Origin: Pegea sp. RAD2-039
Lineage: Eukaryota; Chordata; Thaliacea; Salpida; Salpidae
DNA: 64,000 nucleotides
Assembly (NCBI GenBank): GCA_034620365.1
Contig: JAQGEQ010000296.1
Location: 1-64,000, forward strand
Direction of reading: 5' to 3'
The translations under genes and the position numbers were made by a program. The notes beneath the pieces are model-generated. The model was not told the origin of the DNA, searched no databases, and worked only from the letters and a program-made list of their open reading frames with translations. Below, piece by piece: positions 13,343-27,048 of this stretch. Position 1 is the first letter of the stretch. Every line of letters begins with the position of its first letter.

Positions 13343-16300
13343 TTAATTCTTTTTTGAGATGGTACCAAGTTGTTGGGCCAACACACTTCTTTTAGAAGTA
13401 AATACTCCAAACATTAACCCATATAGAAGCATCGCTGACAAACCAATTCCGATTGTAATTATCTATAACAAGTTGAGAGTTTTGAAAAAATTTATTGAAT
13501 GGCTGGTTTCTTACAGTATCCTTCTTTAAAACAAGCGGTTCTTTGATTGCTCGTGGAAATTTTATGTTGAAATCTGAAGATCTTTTAATTAATTTGTTCA
13601 TTCGATCACAAAATTTCATCAAATGTTCACATGACAACAGATGATTCTGGAATATAAAAAGTTTTGACATTTTTATGAGTATGCAACCATTTTTATTCAA
13701 AAAGTTGGAAAATAAATTCATTAAAAAAGAAACAACTAAAAAAGGAATCAAACTACTGATTGATCAGATTAGTTTGAAAAAGAATAACATTTTTGAGAAT
13801 ATTTTGGTCCTGAAAGTTTATTTTAAGTTTTCCAGAAAGAATCTAGTTAAGAAAACTCCTAAATTTATCATATTTTGATTCAAACCAATAAGATTTAAAA
13901 GCAGAAACCTCAATTTAAATGAACAAAAAAAGCAGGAATGAACAGATGTAACTCTGATACAAGTTGTTAGAGAGTTTGAAGATCAGAATAATTAGAAGAA
14001 GAAATCATATTTTGATCTTAATGAGATGGAAGATATCAAAACAAACTGATGTTACTCTGATACAAGTGGTTAGAAAGTTTGAACTTCAGAAGTATTAGAA
14101 GAAAAAATCATATTTTGATCTTAAAGAGATGGAAGATATCAAAACAAACTGATGTAACTCTGATACAAGTTGTTAGAGAGTTTGAAGATCAGAATAATTA
14201 GAAGAAGAAATCATATTTTGATCTTAATGAGATTGAAGATATCAAAACAAACTGATGTAACTCTGATACAAGTTGTTAGAGAGTTTGAAGATCAGAATAA
14301 TTAGAAGAAGAAATCATATTTTGATCTTAATGAGATGGAAGATATCAAAACAAACTGATGTAACTCTGATACAAGTGGTTAGAAAGTTTGAAGATCAGAA
14401 TAATTAGAAGAAGAAATCATATTTTGATCTTAATGAGATGGAAGATATCAAAACAAACTGATGTAACTCTGATACAAGTTGTTAGAGAGTTTGAAGATCA
14501 GAAGAATTAGAAGAAGAAATCATATTTTAATCTTAATGAGATGGAAGATATCAAAACAAACTGATGTTACTCTGATACAAGTGGTTAGAAAGTTTGAAGA
14601 TCAGAAGAATTAGAAGAAGAAATCATATTTTAATCTTAATGAGATAGAAGATATCAAAACAAACTGATGTAACTCTGATACAAGTGGTTAGAGTTTGAAG
14701 ATCAGAATAATTAGAAGAAATCATATTTTGATCTTAATGAGATGGAAGATATCAAAACAAACTGATGTAACTCTGATACAAGTTGTTAGAAAGTTTAAAG
14801 ATCAGAAGAATTAGAAGAAGAAATCATATTTTGATCTTAAAGAGATGGAAGATATCAGAACAAACAGATGTAACTCTGATACAAGTGGTTAGAGAGTTTG
14901 AAGATCAGAATAATTAGAAGAAGAAATCATATTTTGATCTTAATGAGATGGAAGATATCAAAACAAACTGATGTAACTCTGATACAAGTTGTTAGAGAGT
15001 TTGAAGATCAGAAGAATTAGAAGAAGAAATCATATTTTAATCTTAATGAGATGGAAGATATCAAAACAAACTGATGTTACTCTGATACAAGTGGTTAGAA
15101 AGTTTGAAGATCAGAAGAATTAGAAGAAGAAATCATATTTTAATCTTAATGAGATAGAAGATATCAAAACAAACTGATGTAACTCTGATACAAGTGGTTA
15201 GAGTTAGAAGATCAGAATAATTAGAAGAAATCATATTTTGATCTTAATGAGATGGAAGATATCAAAACAAACTGATGTAACTCTGATACAAGTTGTTAGA
15301 AAGTTTAAAGATCAGAAGAATTAGAAGAAGAAATCATATTTTGATCTTAAAGAGATGGAAGATATCAGAACAAACAGATGTAACTCTGATACAAGTTGTT
15401 AGAGAGTTTGAAGATCAGAATAATTAGAAGAAATCATATTTTGATCTTAATGAGATGGAAGATATCAAAACAAACTGATGTAACTCTGATACAAGTGGTT
15501 AGAGAGTTTGAAGATCAGAAGAAGAAATCATATTTTGATCTTAAAGAGATGGAAGATATCAAAACAAACAGATGTAACTCTGATACAAGTGGTTAGAGTT
15601 TGAAGATCAGAATAATTAGAAGAAATCATAATTTGATCTTAATGAGATGGAAGATATCAAAACAAACTGATGTAACTCTGATACAAGTGGTTAGAGTTTG
15701 AAGATCAGAATAATTAGAAGAAATCATATTTTGATCTTAATGAGATGGAAGATATCAAAACAAACTGATGTAACTCTGATACAAGTTGTTAGAAAGTTTA
15801 AAGATCAGAAGAATTAGAAGAAGAAATCATATTTTGATCTTAAAGAGATGGAAGATATCAGAACAAACAGATGTAACTCTGATACAAGTTGCTAGAGAGT
15901 TTGAAGATCAGAATAATTAGAAGAAGAAATCATATTTTGATCTTAATGAGATGGAAGATATCAAAACAAACTGATGTAACTCTGATACAAGTGGTTAGAG
16001 AGTTTGAAGATCAGAAGAAGAAATCATATTTTGATCTTAAAGAGATGGAAGATATCAAAACAAACAGATGTAACTCTGATACAAGTTGTTAGAGAGTTTG
16101 AAGATCAGAATAATTAGAAGAAATCATAATTTGATCTTAATGAGATGGAAGATATCAAAACAAACTGATGTAACTCTGATACAAGTTGTTAGAAAGTTTA
16201 AAGATCAGAAGAATTAGAAGAAGAAATCATATTTTGATCTTAAAGAGATGGAAGATATCAGAACAAACAGATGTAACTCTGATACAAGTGGTTAGAGAGT

Positions 16301-19300
16301 TTGAAGATCAGAATAATTAGAAGAAATCATAATTTGATCTTAACGAGATGGAAGATATCAAAACAAACAGAAGTAACTCTGATACAAGTTGTTAGAGAGT
16401 TTGAAGATCAGAATAATTAGAAGAAGAAATCATATTTTGATCTTAATGAGATGGAAGATATCAAAACAAACTGATGTAACTCTGATACAAGTGGTTAGAG
16501 AGTTTGAAGATCAGAAGAAGAAATCATATTTTGATCTTAAAGAGATGGAAGATATCAAAACAAACAGATGTAACTCTGATACAAGTTGTTAGAGAGTTTA
16601 AACATCAGAAGAATTAGAAGAAATCATATTTTGATCTTAATGAGATGGAAGATATCAAAACAAACAGATGTAACTCTGATACAAGTTGCTAGAGAGTTTG
16701 AAGATCAGAATAATTAGAAGAAGAAATCATATTTTGATCTTAATGAGATAGAAGATATCAAAACAAACTGTTGTAACTCTGATATAAGTGGTTAGAGAGT
16801 TTGAAGATCAGAATAATTAGAAGAAATCATATTTTGATCTTAAAGAGATGGAAGATATCAAAACAAACTGATGTAACTCTGATACAAGTGGTTAGAGAGT
16901 GTGAAGATCAGAATAATTAGAAGAAATCATATTTTGATCTTAAAGAGATGGAAGATATCAAAACAAACTGATGTAACTCTGATACAAGTGGTTAGAGAGT
17001 TTGAAGATCAGAATAATTAGAAGAAGAAATCATAATTTGATCTTAATGAGATGGAAGATATCAAAACAAACAGAAGTAACTCTGATACAAGTTGTTAGAG
17101 AGTTTGAAGATCAGAATAATTAGAAGAAATCATATTTTGATCTTAAAGAGATAGAAGATATCAAAACAAACTGTTGTAACTCTGATACAAGTGGTTAGAG
17201 AGTTTGAAGATCAGAATAATTAGAAGAAGAAATCATATTTTAATCTTAATGAGATAGAAGATATCAAAACAAACTGATGTAACTCTGATACAAGTGGTTA
17301 GAGTTTGAAGATCAGAATAATTAGAAGAAATCATATTTTGATCTTAATGAGATGGAAGATATCAAAACAAACTGATGTAACTCTGATACAAGTGGTTAGA
17401 AAGTTTGAAGATCAGAATAATTAGAAGAAGAAATCATATTTTGATCTTAATGAGATGGAAGATATCAAAACAAACTGATGTAACTCTGATACAAGTTGTT
17501 AGAGAGTTTGAAGATCAGAAGAATTAGAAGAAGAAATCATATTTTAATCTTAATGAGATGGAAGATATCAAAACAAACTGATGTTACTCTGATACAAGTG
17601 GTTAGAAAGTTTGAAGATCAGAAGAATTAGAAGAAGAAATCATATTTTAATCTTAATGAGATAGAAGATATCAAAACAAACTGATGTAACTCTGATACAA
17701 GTGGTTAGAGTTTGAAGATCAGAATAATTAGAAGAAATCATATTTTGATCTTAATGAGATGGAAGATATCAAAACAAACTGATGTAACTCTGATACAAGT
17801 TGTTAGAAAGTTTAAAGATCAGAATAATTAGAAGAAATCATATTTTGATCTTAATGAGATAGAAGATACCAAAACAAACTGATGTAACTCTGATACAAGT
17901 GGTTAGAGTTTGAAGATCAGAATAATTAGAAGAAATCATATTTTGATCTTAATGAGATGGAAGATATCAAAACAAACTGATGTAACTCTGATACAAGTTG
18001 TTAGAAAGTTTAAAGATCAGAAGAATTAGAAGAAGAAATCATATTTTGATCTTAATGAGATTGAAGATATCAAAACAAACTGATGTAACTCTGATACAAG
18101 TGGTTAGAGAGTTTGAAGATCAGAAGAAGAAATCATATTTTGATCTTAAAGAGATGGAAGATATCAAAACAAACAGATGTAACTCTGATACAAGTTGTTA
18201 GAGAGTTTGAAGATCAGAATAATTAGAAGAAATCATATTTTGATCTTAATGAGATGGAAGATATCAAAACAAACTGATGTAACTCTGATACAAGTGGTTA
18301 GAGAGTTTGAAGATCAGAAGAAGAAATCATATTTTGATCTTAAAGAGATGGAAGATATCAAAACAAACAGATGTAACTCTGATACAAGTGGTTAGAGTTT
18401 GAAGATCAGAATAATTAGAAGAAATCATAATTTGATCTTAATGAGATGGAAGATATCAAAACAAACTGATGTAACTCTGATACAAGTGGTTAGAGTTTGA
18501 AGATCAGAATAATTAGAAGAAATCATATTTTGATCTTAATGAGATGGAAGATATCAAAACAAACTGATGTAACTCTGATACAAGTTGTTAGAAAGTTTAA
18601 AGATCAGAAGAATTAGAAGAAGAAATCATATTTTGATCTTAAAGAGATGGAAGATATCAGAACAAACAGATGTAACTCTGATACAAGTTGCTAGAGAGTT
18701 TGAAGATCAGAATAATTAGAAGAAGAAATCATATTTTGATCTTAATGAGATTGAAGATATCAAAACAAACTGATGTAACTCTGATACAAGTGGTTAGAGA
18801 GTTTGAAGATCAGAAGAAGAAATCATATTTTGATCTTAAAGAGATGGAAGATATCAAAACAAACAGATGTAACTCTGATACAAGTTGTTAGAGAGTTTGA
18901 AGATCAGAATAATTAGAAGAAATCATATTTTGATCTTAATGAGATGGAAGATATCAAAACAAACTGATGTAACTCTGATACAAGTGGTTAGAGAGTTTGA
19001 AGATCAGAAGAAGAAATCATATTTTGATCTTAAAGAGATGGAAGATATCAAAACAAACAGATGTAACTCTGATACAAGTGGTTAGAGTTTGAAGATCAGA
19101 ATAATTAGAAGAAATCATAATTTGATCTTAATGAGATGGAAGATATCAAAACAAACTGATGTAACTCTGATACAAGTGGTTAGAGTTTGAAGATCAGAAT
19201 AATTAGAAGAAATCATATTTTGATCTTAATGAGATGGAAGATATCAAAACAAACTGATGTAACTCTGATACAAGTTGTTAGAAAGTTTAAAGATCAGAAG

Positions 19301-22300
19301 AATTAGAAGAAGAAATCATATTTTGATCTTAAAGAGATGGAAGATATCAGAACAAACAGATGTAACTCTGATACAAGTTGCTAGAGAGTTTGAAGATCAG
19401 AATAATTAGAAGAAGAAATCATATTTTGATCTTAATGAGATGGAAGATATCAAAACAAACTGATGTAACTCTGATACAAGTGGTTAGAGAGTTTGAAGAT
19501 CAGAAGAAGAAATCATATTTTGATCTTAAAGAGATGGAAGATATCAAAACAAACAGATGTAACTCTGATACAAGTTGTTAGAGAGTTTGAAGATCAGAAT
19601 AATTAGAAGAAATCATAATTTGATCTTAATGAGATGGAAGATATCAAAACAAACTGATGTAACTCTGATACAAGTGGTTAGAGAGTTTGAAGATCAGAAG
19701 AAGAAATCATATTTTGATCTTAAAGAGATGGAAGATATCAAAACAAACAGATGTAACTCTGATACAAGTTGTTAGAGAGTTTGAAGATCAGAATAATTAG
19801 AAGAAATCATATTTTGATCTTAATGAGATGGAAGATATCAAAACAAACTGATGTAACTCTGATACAAGTTGTTAGAAAGTTTAAAGATCAGAAGAATTAG
19901 AAGAAGAAATCATATTTTGATCTTAAAGAGATGGAAGATATCAGAACAAACAGATGTAACTCTGATACAAGTGGTTAGAGAGTTTGAAGATCAGAATAAT
20001 TAGAAGAAATCATAATTTGATCTTAAGGAGATGGAAGATATCAAAACAAACAGATGTAACTCTGATACAAGTTGCTAGAGAGTTTGAAGATCAGAATAAT
20101 TAGAAGAAGAAATCATATTTTGATCTTAATGAGATGGAAGATATCAAAACAAACTGATGTAACTCTGATACAAGTGGTTAGAGAGTTTGAAGATCAGAAT
20201 AATTAGAAGAAATCATATTTTGATCTTAATGAGATGGAAGATATCAAAACAAACTGATGTAACTCTGATACAAGTGGTTAGAGAGTTTGAAGATCAGAAG
20301 AAGAAATCATATTTTGATCTTAAAGAGATGGAAGATATCAAAACAAACAGATGTAACTCTGATACAAGTTGTTAGAGAGTTTGAAGATCAGAATAATTAG
20401 AAGAAATCATAATTTGATCTTAATGAGATGGAAGATATCAAAACAAACTGATGTAACTCTGATACAAGTTGTTAGAAAGTTTAAAGATCAGAAGAATTAG
20501 AAGAAGAAATCATATTTTGATCTTAAAGAGATGGAAGATATCAGAACAAACAGATGTAACTCTGATACAAGTGGTTAGAGAGTTTGAAGATCAGAATAAT
20601 TAGAAGAAATCATAATTTGATCTTAACGAGATGGAAGATATCAAAACAAACAGATGTAACTCTGATACAAGTTGCTAGAGAGTTTGAAGATCAGAATAAT
20701 TAGAAGAAGAAATCATATTTTGATCTTAATGAGATGGAAGATATCAAAACAAACAGATGTAACTCTGATACAAGTTGGTTAGAGAGTTTGAAGATCAGAA
20801 GAAGAAATCATATTTTGATCTTAAAGAGATGGAAGATATCAAAACAAACAGATGTAACTCTGATACAAGTTGTTAGAGAGTTTAAACATCAGAAGAATTA
20901 GAAGAAATCATATTTTGATCTTAAAGAGATAGAAGATGTAAAACAAACTGATCAAACTCTGATACAAGTGGTTAGAAAGTTTGAAGATCAGAAGAATTAG
21001 AAGAAATCATAATTTGATCTTAATGAGATAGAAAATATCAAAACAAACTGATGTAACTCTGATACAAGTTGTTAGAGAGTTTAAACATCAGAAGAATTAG
21101 AAGAAGAAATCATACTTTGTTCTTAATGAGATAGAAGATATCAAAACAAACTGTTGTAACTCTGATACAAGTGGTTAGAGAGTTTGAAGATCAGAATAAT
21201 TAGAAGAAATCATATTTTGATCTTAAAGAGATGGAAGATATCAAAACAAACTGATGTAACTCTGATACAAGTGGTTAGAGAGTGTGAAGATCAGAATAAT
21301 TAGAAGAAATCATATTTTGATCTTAAAGAGATGGAAGATATCAAAACAAACTGATGTAACTCTGATACAAGTGGTTAGAGAGTTTGAAGATCAGAATAAT
21401 TAGAAGAAGAAATCATAATTTGATCTTAATGAGATGGAAGATATCAAAACAAACAGAAGTAACTCTGATACAAGTTGTTAGAGAGTTTGAAGATCAGAAT
21501 AATTAGAAGAAATCATATTTTGATCTTAAAGAGATAGAAGATATCAAAACAAACTGTTGTAACTCTGATACAAGTGGTTAGAGAGTTTGAAGATCAGAAT
21601 AATTAGAAGAAGAAATCATATTTTGATCTTAAAGAGATAGAAGATATCAAAACAAACTGATGTAACTCTGATACAAGTGGTTAGAAAGTTTGAAGATCAG
21701 AATAATTAGAAGAAATCATAATTTGATCTTAATGAGATGGAAGATATCAAAACAAACAGATGTAACTCTGATACAAGTGGTTAGAGAGTGTGAAGATCAG
21801 AATAATTAGAAGAAATCATATTTTGATCTTAAAGAGATAGAAGATATCAAAACAAACTGTTGTAACTCTGATACAAGTGGTTAGAGAGTTTGAAGATCAG
21901 AATAATTAGAAGAAATCATATTTTGATCTTAAAGAGATGGAAGATATCAAAACAAACTGTTGTAACTCTGATACAAGTGGTTAGAGAGTTTGAAGATCAG
22001 AATAATTAGAAGAAATCATATTTTGATCTTAAAGAGATGGAAGATATCAAAACAAACTGATTTAACTTTGATACAAGTGGTTAGAAAGTTTGAAGATCAG
22101 AATAATTAGAAAAAGAAATCATAATTTGATCTTAATGAGATGGAAGATATCAAAACAAACAGAAGTAACTCTGATACAAGTTGTTAGAAAGTTTGAAGAT
22201 CAGAATAATTAGAAGAAATCATATTTTGATCTTAATGAGATAGAAGATATAAAAACAAACTGATGTAACTCTGATACAAGTGGTTAGAAAGTTTGAAGAT

Positions 22301-24467
22301 CAGAATAATTAGAAGAAGAAATCATAATTTGATCTTAATGAGATGGAAGATATCAAAACAAACAGAAGTAACTCTGATACAAGTTGTTAGAAAGTTTGAA
22401 GATCAGAATAATTAGAAGAAATCATATTTTGATCTTAATGAGATAGAAGATATAAAAACAAACAGATGTAACTCTGATACAACGGATTTCCCCTAAATTG
22501 ATCCTAACTCAAATATCTTAAGATTTAAAAACCTTTAATTCGAGATTTGAAAGAGGTGCTTTTGAAAGAACTGCGAGATATCCATAGATGATGGCGTCTA
22601 CACTGGATGGTTTGTTTCCAAAGATGAAATTTTTCTTATTCAATTGCACTTCAAACACATTCATACATTCTTTTGCTTTTACATATAAAGCTTTCTTCAA
22701 ATCGTTCATTGTGCTTGTATCTTGGTTGCCTTGAGTGACGAACATTTTGGCTTTTTCGCGAATCTGACCCACTTTCCACAAGTTACGAGGGAAACTGAGA
22801 AGTGACAAATATTTTGAATAAATCTCTTTTTATTGTTACTCGAAATAAATTAAAATAAAAGTTTTGAAAATATTTCTCAAGCTGATGATAATTTAAAAAT
22901 GATTTATCAAGTATTAATTCGATATTATAAAATAATTCTAATTAATAGAATATTGGAGAAGATAAAAAAGAAGTATTTAAGAAGCTTCTAGCAGCAAATG
23001 AAGATTTGTTGGAAATCAAATTGTTTCAAGTTTATATCCAGTTTCATTTAAAATTCTATTGAAAAAGACTAACTCATATAAACTCAACTAACCCATATAA
23101 CTTTCCATAACATGGTCTTGTCATGCTGTTAAAATTATCTTCATCTACCCACAATGTGTAAATAACCGAAGGTTTGAGATGTTGTTCGATATAAGACATA
23201 TATGCAAATGAATCAGCTTTTTCCTGTTGGTTGAGTGTTTCATTTGCATCAAATCCTTCAGAACTGTTAATATTTTGTTAAAAATTAGTGTTTTGAAAAA
23301 TTTATCAATTATTTAAGATGTTTTGTAAATATCTTTATATTCATTAGAAGTTAAAACATAAATTTCACTTTCAAATAATTAACTTTATTATATGAAAAAA
23401 GTTATTAAAATATGGAACAAAAATTAACAAAAATTTCCAAAACAATAAAATTTTGCTTCAAATTAAGTTATAAAATATTAGAAAAGTTACAAAATCAGAT
23501 AAGTGATAATTTAAATGAAAAGATTAAGTTTAATGGACTTATATTTATCAAAAATACAGATTCAAAAGAATTTTTATCAAATTAATTGCCAAATAGTACA
23601 CAAATTTTTACTTAAACCAACAATAAGTTAAATTTTAATGGCCAGTTGGTTCAAATTGCCAACTTGAAATATAAAAACCAAATAAAACTGCAAAGAAAGT
23701 TGGCTTATAAAAAAACTTTGTATTTATTCAACAAATAACTGTAGGCAAAACTATATGAGCAGAAAGATAATGAAAAGGTCTTAAGTAATAATAACACTGC
23801 AGAGGTGAAAATAAAACTGAAGTTGTGAATGAATGACAAAATAAATGAAGAAATGGTAGTTGTTGTACATCATTTGTTGACATAATTATATATTTCAAAG
23901 TTGATAATACTAAACTTTTTTTTGAAAAAGTAGTTATTCAAGTTGTTGATGGTATTAAAAATTAATTTTACTTCCAATAGTATCTAACTAAATTGTAGTT
24001 GTATTTACATCAACTATAAAATATTCAATAAATGAAATGATTTATGAAGAAAACAACTGATAAATAAAACATTCATTAAAATAAAATATAAAACATTTAC
24101 TTTAAAAGATGCAGTTAGCACCAAAATAAAATATTTTAATCCAAATATTTTTTAAAAGTTCATTTATTGAGCTCATAGAAAAGCCAAAAATCTGAATTTT
24201 CAACTTTAGTAATAAGATATTCACTAACAAAACTTACACAAAGTATTCTAAAAGCTTGTTTAAGCCAAAAAGATTTGCTTCATCAGCATCTAACTCAGGT
24301 AAATATCCACTTGTTGTTTGATATGGTAGACATTCAGTAAAGTAAGCAGGAGAGTCAACAATACTTGTATACGCCATAACAGCAATACATTCTGCATCTA
24401 TTGAAATTAAACCCCATTCTGAAGGCCAGACATTTATTTTCAGATCTTTTAAAAATGCTGAAGACAT
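13343..24467 (-). CDS. Metaxin, complete, 5 exons, with giant satellite-bearing intron
   Basis: Metaxins are GST-fold proteins of the mitochondrial outer membrane that work with the SAM complex in beta-barrel import. Minus-strand exons: 24467-24238, 23263-23093, 22794-22533, 13646-13515 and 13462-13343. They sum to 915 nt (304 residues plus stop) and all phases agree; human MTX1 is about 317. Exon 1 has the N-terminal WPSEWGLISIDAECIAVMAY region. Exon 2 gives ADSFAYMSYIEQHLKPSVIY and a TLWVD motif. Exon 3 ends with FIFGNKPSSVDAIIYGYLA, the classic metaxin C-terminal GST signature. Exon 4 carries HLMKFCDRM. Exon 5 encodes a tail-anchor helix (IITIGIGLSAMLLYGLMFGV) followed by a short basic tail, as in MTX1. 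Intron 4 (13647-22532) is almost 8.9 kb, nearly all satellite. Introns 1 and 2 hold dispersed repeats. The tail anchor favours MTX1-like over MTX2/3. Confidence 0.92.
13941..22483 (+). repeat. Satellite array, about 99-bp monomers, roughly 86 copies
   Basis: An uninterrupted head-to-tail array inside metaxin intron 4. The monomer begins gatgtaactctgatacaagt and includes gagtttgaagatcagaataa and gagatggaagatatcaaaac. Length variants of about 98, 101 and 104 bp arise from gain or loss of aga/aag triplets. A higher-order period of exactly 690 bp (seven monomers) is seen between about 17998 and 19775: the same variant pair starts at 17998/18195, 18688/18885 and 19378/19575. Several monomers read open across two units, but this is a by-product of the repeat and not a gene. 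Confidence 0.97.
22845..22977. repeat. Second copy of the 135-bp dispersed repeat (metaxin intron 2)
   Basis: Near-identical to 6455-6592, in the same orientation. It lies between metaxin exons 3 and 2. Confidence 0.8.
23620..23890 (+). repeat. Long copy of the dispersed GAGCAGAAAG repeat family (metaxin intron 1)
   Basis: The segment running from ggccagttggttcaaattgc through atgagcagaaagataatgaa to gaagaaatggtagttgttgt is almost identical to 36128-36405 (TRPM copy B intron 5) and to 59040-59275 inverted (copy D). Shorter, more diverged relatives occur at 24583, 25913 and 27790. It probably derives from a non-autonomous transposon. Confidence 0.85.
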
Positions 24468-24582
24468 TTTTAATCACCAAGCAAATAACATCACACAATC
24501 TGTAATAGATAAAAATCAATTTTAATGAAAATAAAATATGTGATAAAAAAACAGATATAAAACTATTTAATACAATACAAGA

Positions 24583-24690
24583 GACAAATTCTACAGATCT
24601 GAAACAATATGAGCAGAAAGATAATGAAAAGGTTTTAAGTATCATAACTTAGTAAAATTAATGAAAAACATTGCAGAAGTATAAATAAAA
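24583..24690 (+). repeat. Diverged GAGCAGAAAG-family repeat copy
   Basis: Begins gacaaattctacagatctga and contains atgagcagaaagataatgaa, followed by an ACATTGCAGAAG-type segment. It is just upstream of the metaxin start codon (24467). Confidence 0.7.
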
Positions 24691-26518
24691 TGTTCCCAAA
24701 ATTATTTAATATTATATATTAAATATAATAAATTAAATTAGTAATTAACATTAAAATTTAGGTTTAAGTAAATTATAGATGAAAAATACAAAATAAATTA
24801 ACTGTCAGAATCTATATTATTAAGAAAATAAAATAAATTTGTTTAAAAAAATGTAATTTATAAAATTTACACAAAACTTCAAAAGTTTTATTGAAAAATA
24901 AACAAAAAAGAGAAAATTTAAACTCAAATAGATCCTTAAAATATGAAATGTAAAACTGTTCATATAATCTTGTAATAATTATAAATTTCAGTAAATAAAA
25001 TAAATTTTTTTAAAATGAGAATTACAAAAAGTAGCTTAAAAAATAAAACTAAATTATGAAACATGTAATCATAAATATATAAATAAAAAAAATTATAAGA
25101 AAAATGGGTATTATACATTTATAAAAAAATTTAATTTATATATAGCTCATAAAAAAAAGTATAAAATAAATATATAAGAATTATATAATAAAAACAAGTT
25201 TATAAATTTACACTAAATAAATTAAAAACAATTTCTTATAAACATTGAAAAAAATAGAAAAAATTTTTTTTAAATATTTTTAAGTTTAAAATGAGCTTAA
25301 AAATAAAATTATATTTAAATTTAATATAAAAATTTAAAACAACTTTTTATGAGTTTTCATAAAATAGTAGTACCAAAAAAAAGAACAAAATAATATCAAG
25401 AATTAAACTCATTAAATAAAGAATTATTTAAAAAATAACATTTACTTATAAACAGATTTAAAGTCATAAAAATTAAAAGTACTTTTGATAATAAAACAAT
25501 TTGAAGGCCACAATCTACAAGATAGTAGACAAAATGGCTTTTTTATTATTTACAACAAATTAAATATATAAAACAGAATATTATATCGATAACATCTATT
25601 ATAATAGTAATTAGTATTTTACAAATAAAAATAATTTTGATTTTATACATACTTTTGCTGGTTATAGTTTTTATTAGGGTTTCTACCTGATTTTCAGTAC
25701 TATAAAAAATCAAATAGCTTTATAGACTTGAGTAACTTTTATAACTCCTATAAAAGTAAAACAATTAAGAAAAATAAATAAATAAATATTAACTTCCTAT
25801 TTGTAAAGGTCATTTACTGGCTCGTTGTTTATTAATACAAATAATATTTATTTGTTTATTTAGTGATAAACTGTATTGATAAATAAAGTAATTAAACAAC
25901 GTGATTAAAGGATGACAAATTCTGCAAACACAAAACAAAATGAGCAGAAAAACAAAGTAAAGATCTTAAGTATCACAATTTATCAAATTAAAATAGAAAT
26001 AAAAGGAACTCTGCAGAGTTGAAAATAGAATATAAATTGTTGATAAAAATCACAAAATAAATGAAAAGACTTAGTTGTTATATATCGTTTGTTAACAATA
26101 TTACTTTCATTTGTATACATAATTCAAGAGGTTACAGATTTATACAAAATTGAAAAAAAAAATCCTCAGATAAGAAGGATGCTTAAAAATAATTATTAAA
26201 AACATTTTGATCGTTTATTCTAAGCCATAATGAAATATCAATTATTTGGTTGACTCTAGATTGTCTTTTGATTATTGACAGAAAAGAAACAAAATTATTT
26301 TCTTATTCGTATTAAACTTTTGAAAAGTACATATTCAAAAAATTTATAGATATTTTTAGTAACAGCTTTAAATGTTTTTATTCATTTTCTTCTTATTCAA
26401 TATTAACTTATATAATTAGAAACAACTAAGATTAAATTACTACAAATCGAAAAAATATATGATAAATACTAATCAAAAATTAATTTTAAAAAATAGCAAA
26501 AAAATTGACTTGTAAACT
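24691..26518. other. AT-rich intergenic stretch with one dispersed repeat
   Basis: No gene was seen. 25913-26100 is another diverged member of the GAGCAGAAAG repeat family (gacaaattctgcaaacac, then atgagcagaaaaac, then actctgcagagttgaaaata). Confidence 0.55.
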
Positions 26519-26660
26519 CTAAGGGAGATCATTGCTGGAGCAAAGAACTGGAAGATCTAGAAGGAAGAGTCGTGAAAGTGGAGCTTTGAGATCCAGTGGG
26601 ACTTGAAGCAATGGTTTAGACTTTGGTGGAGAGTTAGGAAGAAGAACTCTTTTATTTCAA
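26519..26660 (-). other. Possible isolated coding exon, unassigned
   Basis: The minus strand has an open stretch of about 47 codons ending in TAG at 26521-26519. It is rich in Pro, Leu and Ser (VPLDLKAPLSRLFLLDLPVL) and higher in GC than the flanks. No family was recognised and no partner exon was found, so it could be chance. Confidence 0.2.
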
Positions 26661-26867
26661 GATTTGTTAATTTTTTAACAAAACTTATAAAAGTTAAGAT
26701 ATGAATAATTAGATCTTAATAAAGATGAAAGGTATTTTAACAACCTTTTATTTAAATCAACTTTTTATATTTTTACAAAAAAAACTTTATCTAATTCGTC
26801 TCTAAAACCAACTATTTAAAATACTTTATCATTTATACAACAATTTTTTTTTTTTTTTTATATATAT

Positions 26868-27048
26868 AAATGCGAAGGAGGGTGCCTAAAGAGAGCACAT
26901 CTCACTAACACACATTCTCAGGAGTTTTTTATGGTTTTTTTTTTTTTCTCAGGAGTTTTATATGTCTCCACCTGGGGTCGAACCCGGTACTTCCAAGCTA
27001 GATGTAACTTGTAGCTAGGTGTAGTAACCGCTTCGCCACCAAGCAGGA
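26868..27048 (-). mobile_element. tRNA-derived SINE sharing its 3' tail with the local LINE
   Basis: Read on the minus strand, the element starts with a tRNA-like head: A-box region TGGTGGCGAAGCGGTTA at about 27040, B box GGTTCGACCCC at about 26972. It ends with a tail (TGAGAATGTGTGTTAGTGAG, then CACCCTCCTTCGCATTTATA) that matches the 3' end of the LINE copies at 51900 and 31130. A SINE borrowing a LINE tail is a classic partnership for mobilisation. Confidence 0.85.

Noticed and set aside
15396-20375. Series of 62-67-codon open frames repeating the same peptide
   Set aside because: They are by-products of the 99-bp satellite. The same peptide starts at every second monomer, and the array lies in a metaxin intron.
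13941-22483. CRISPR-like array
   Set aside because: There are no unique spacers. Monomers are contiguous, and the context is a eukaryotic intron.
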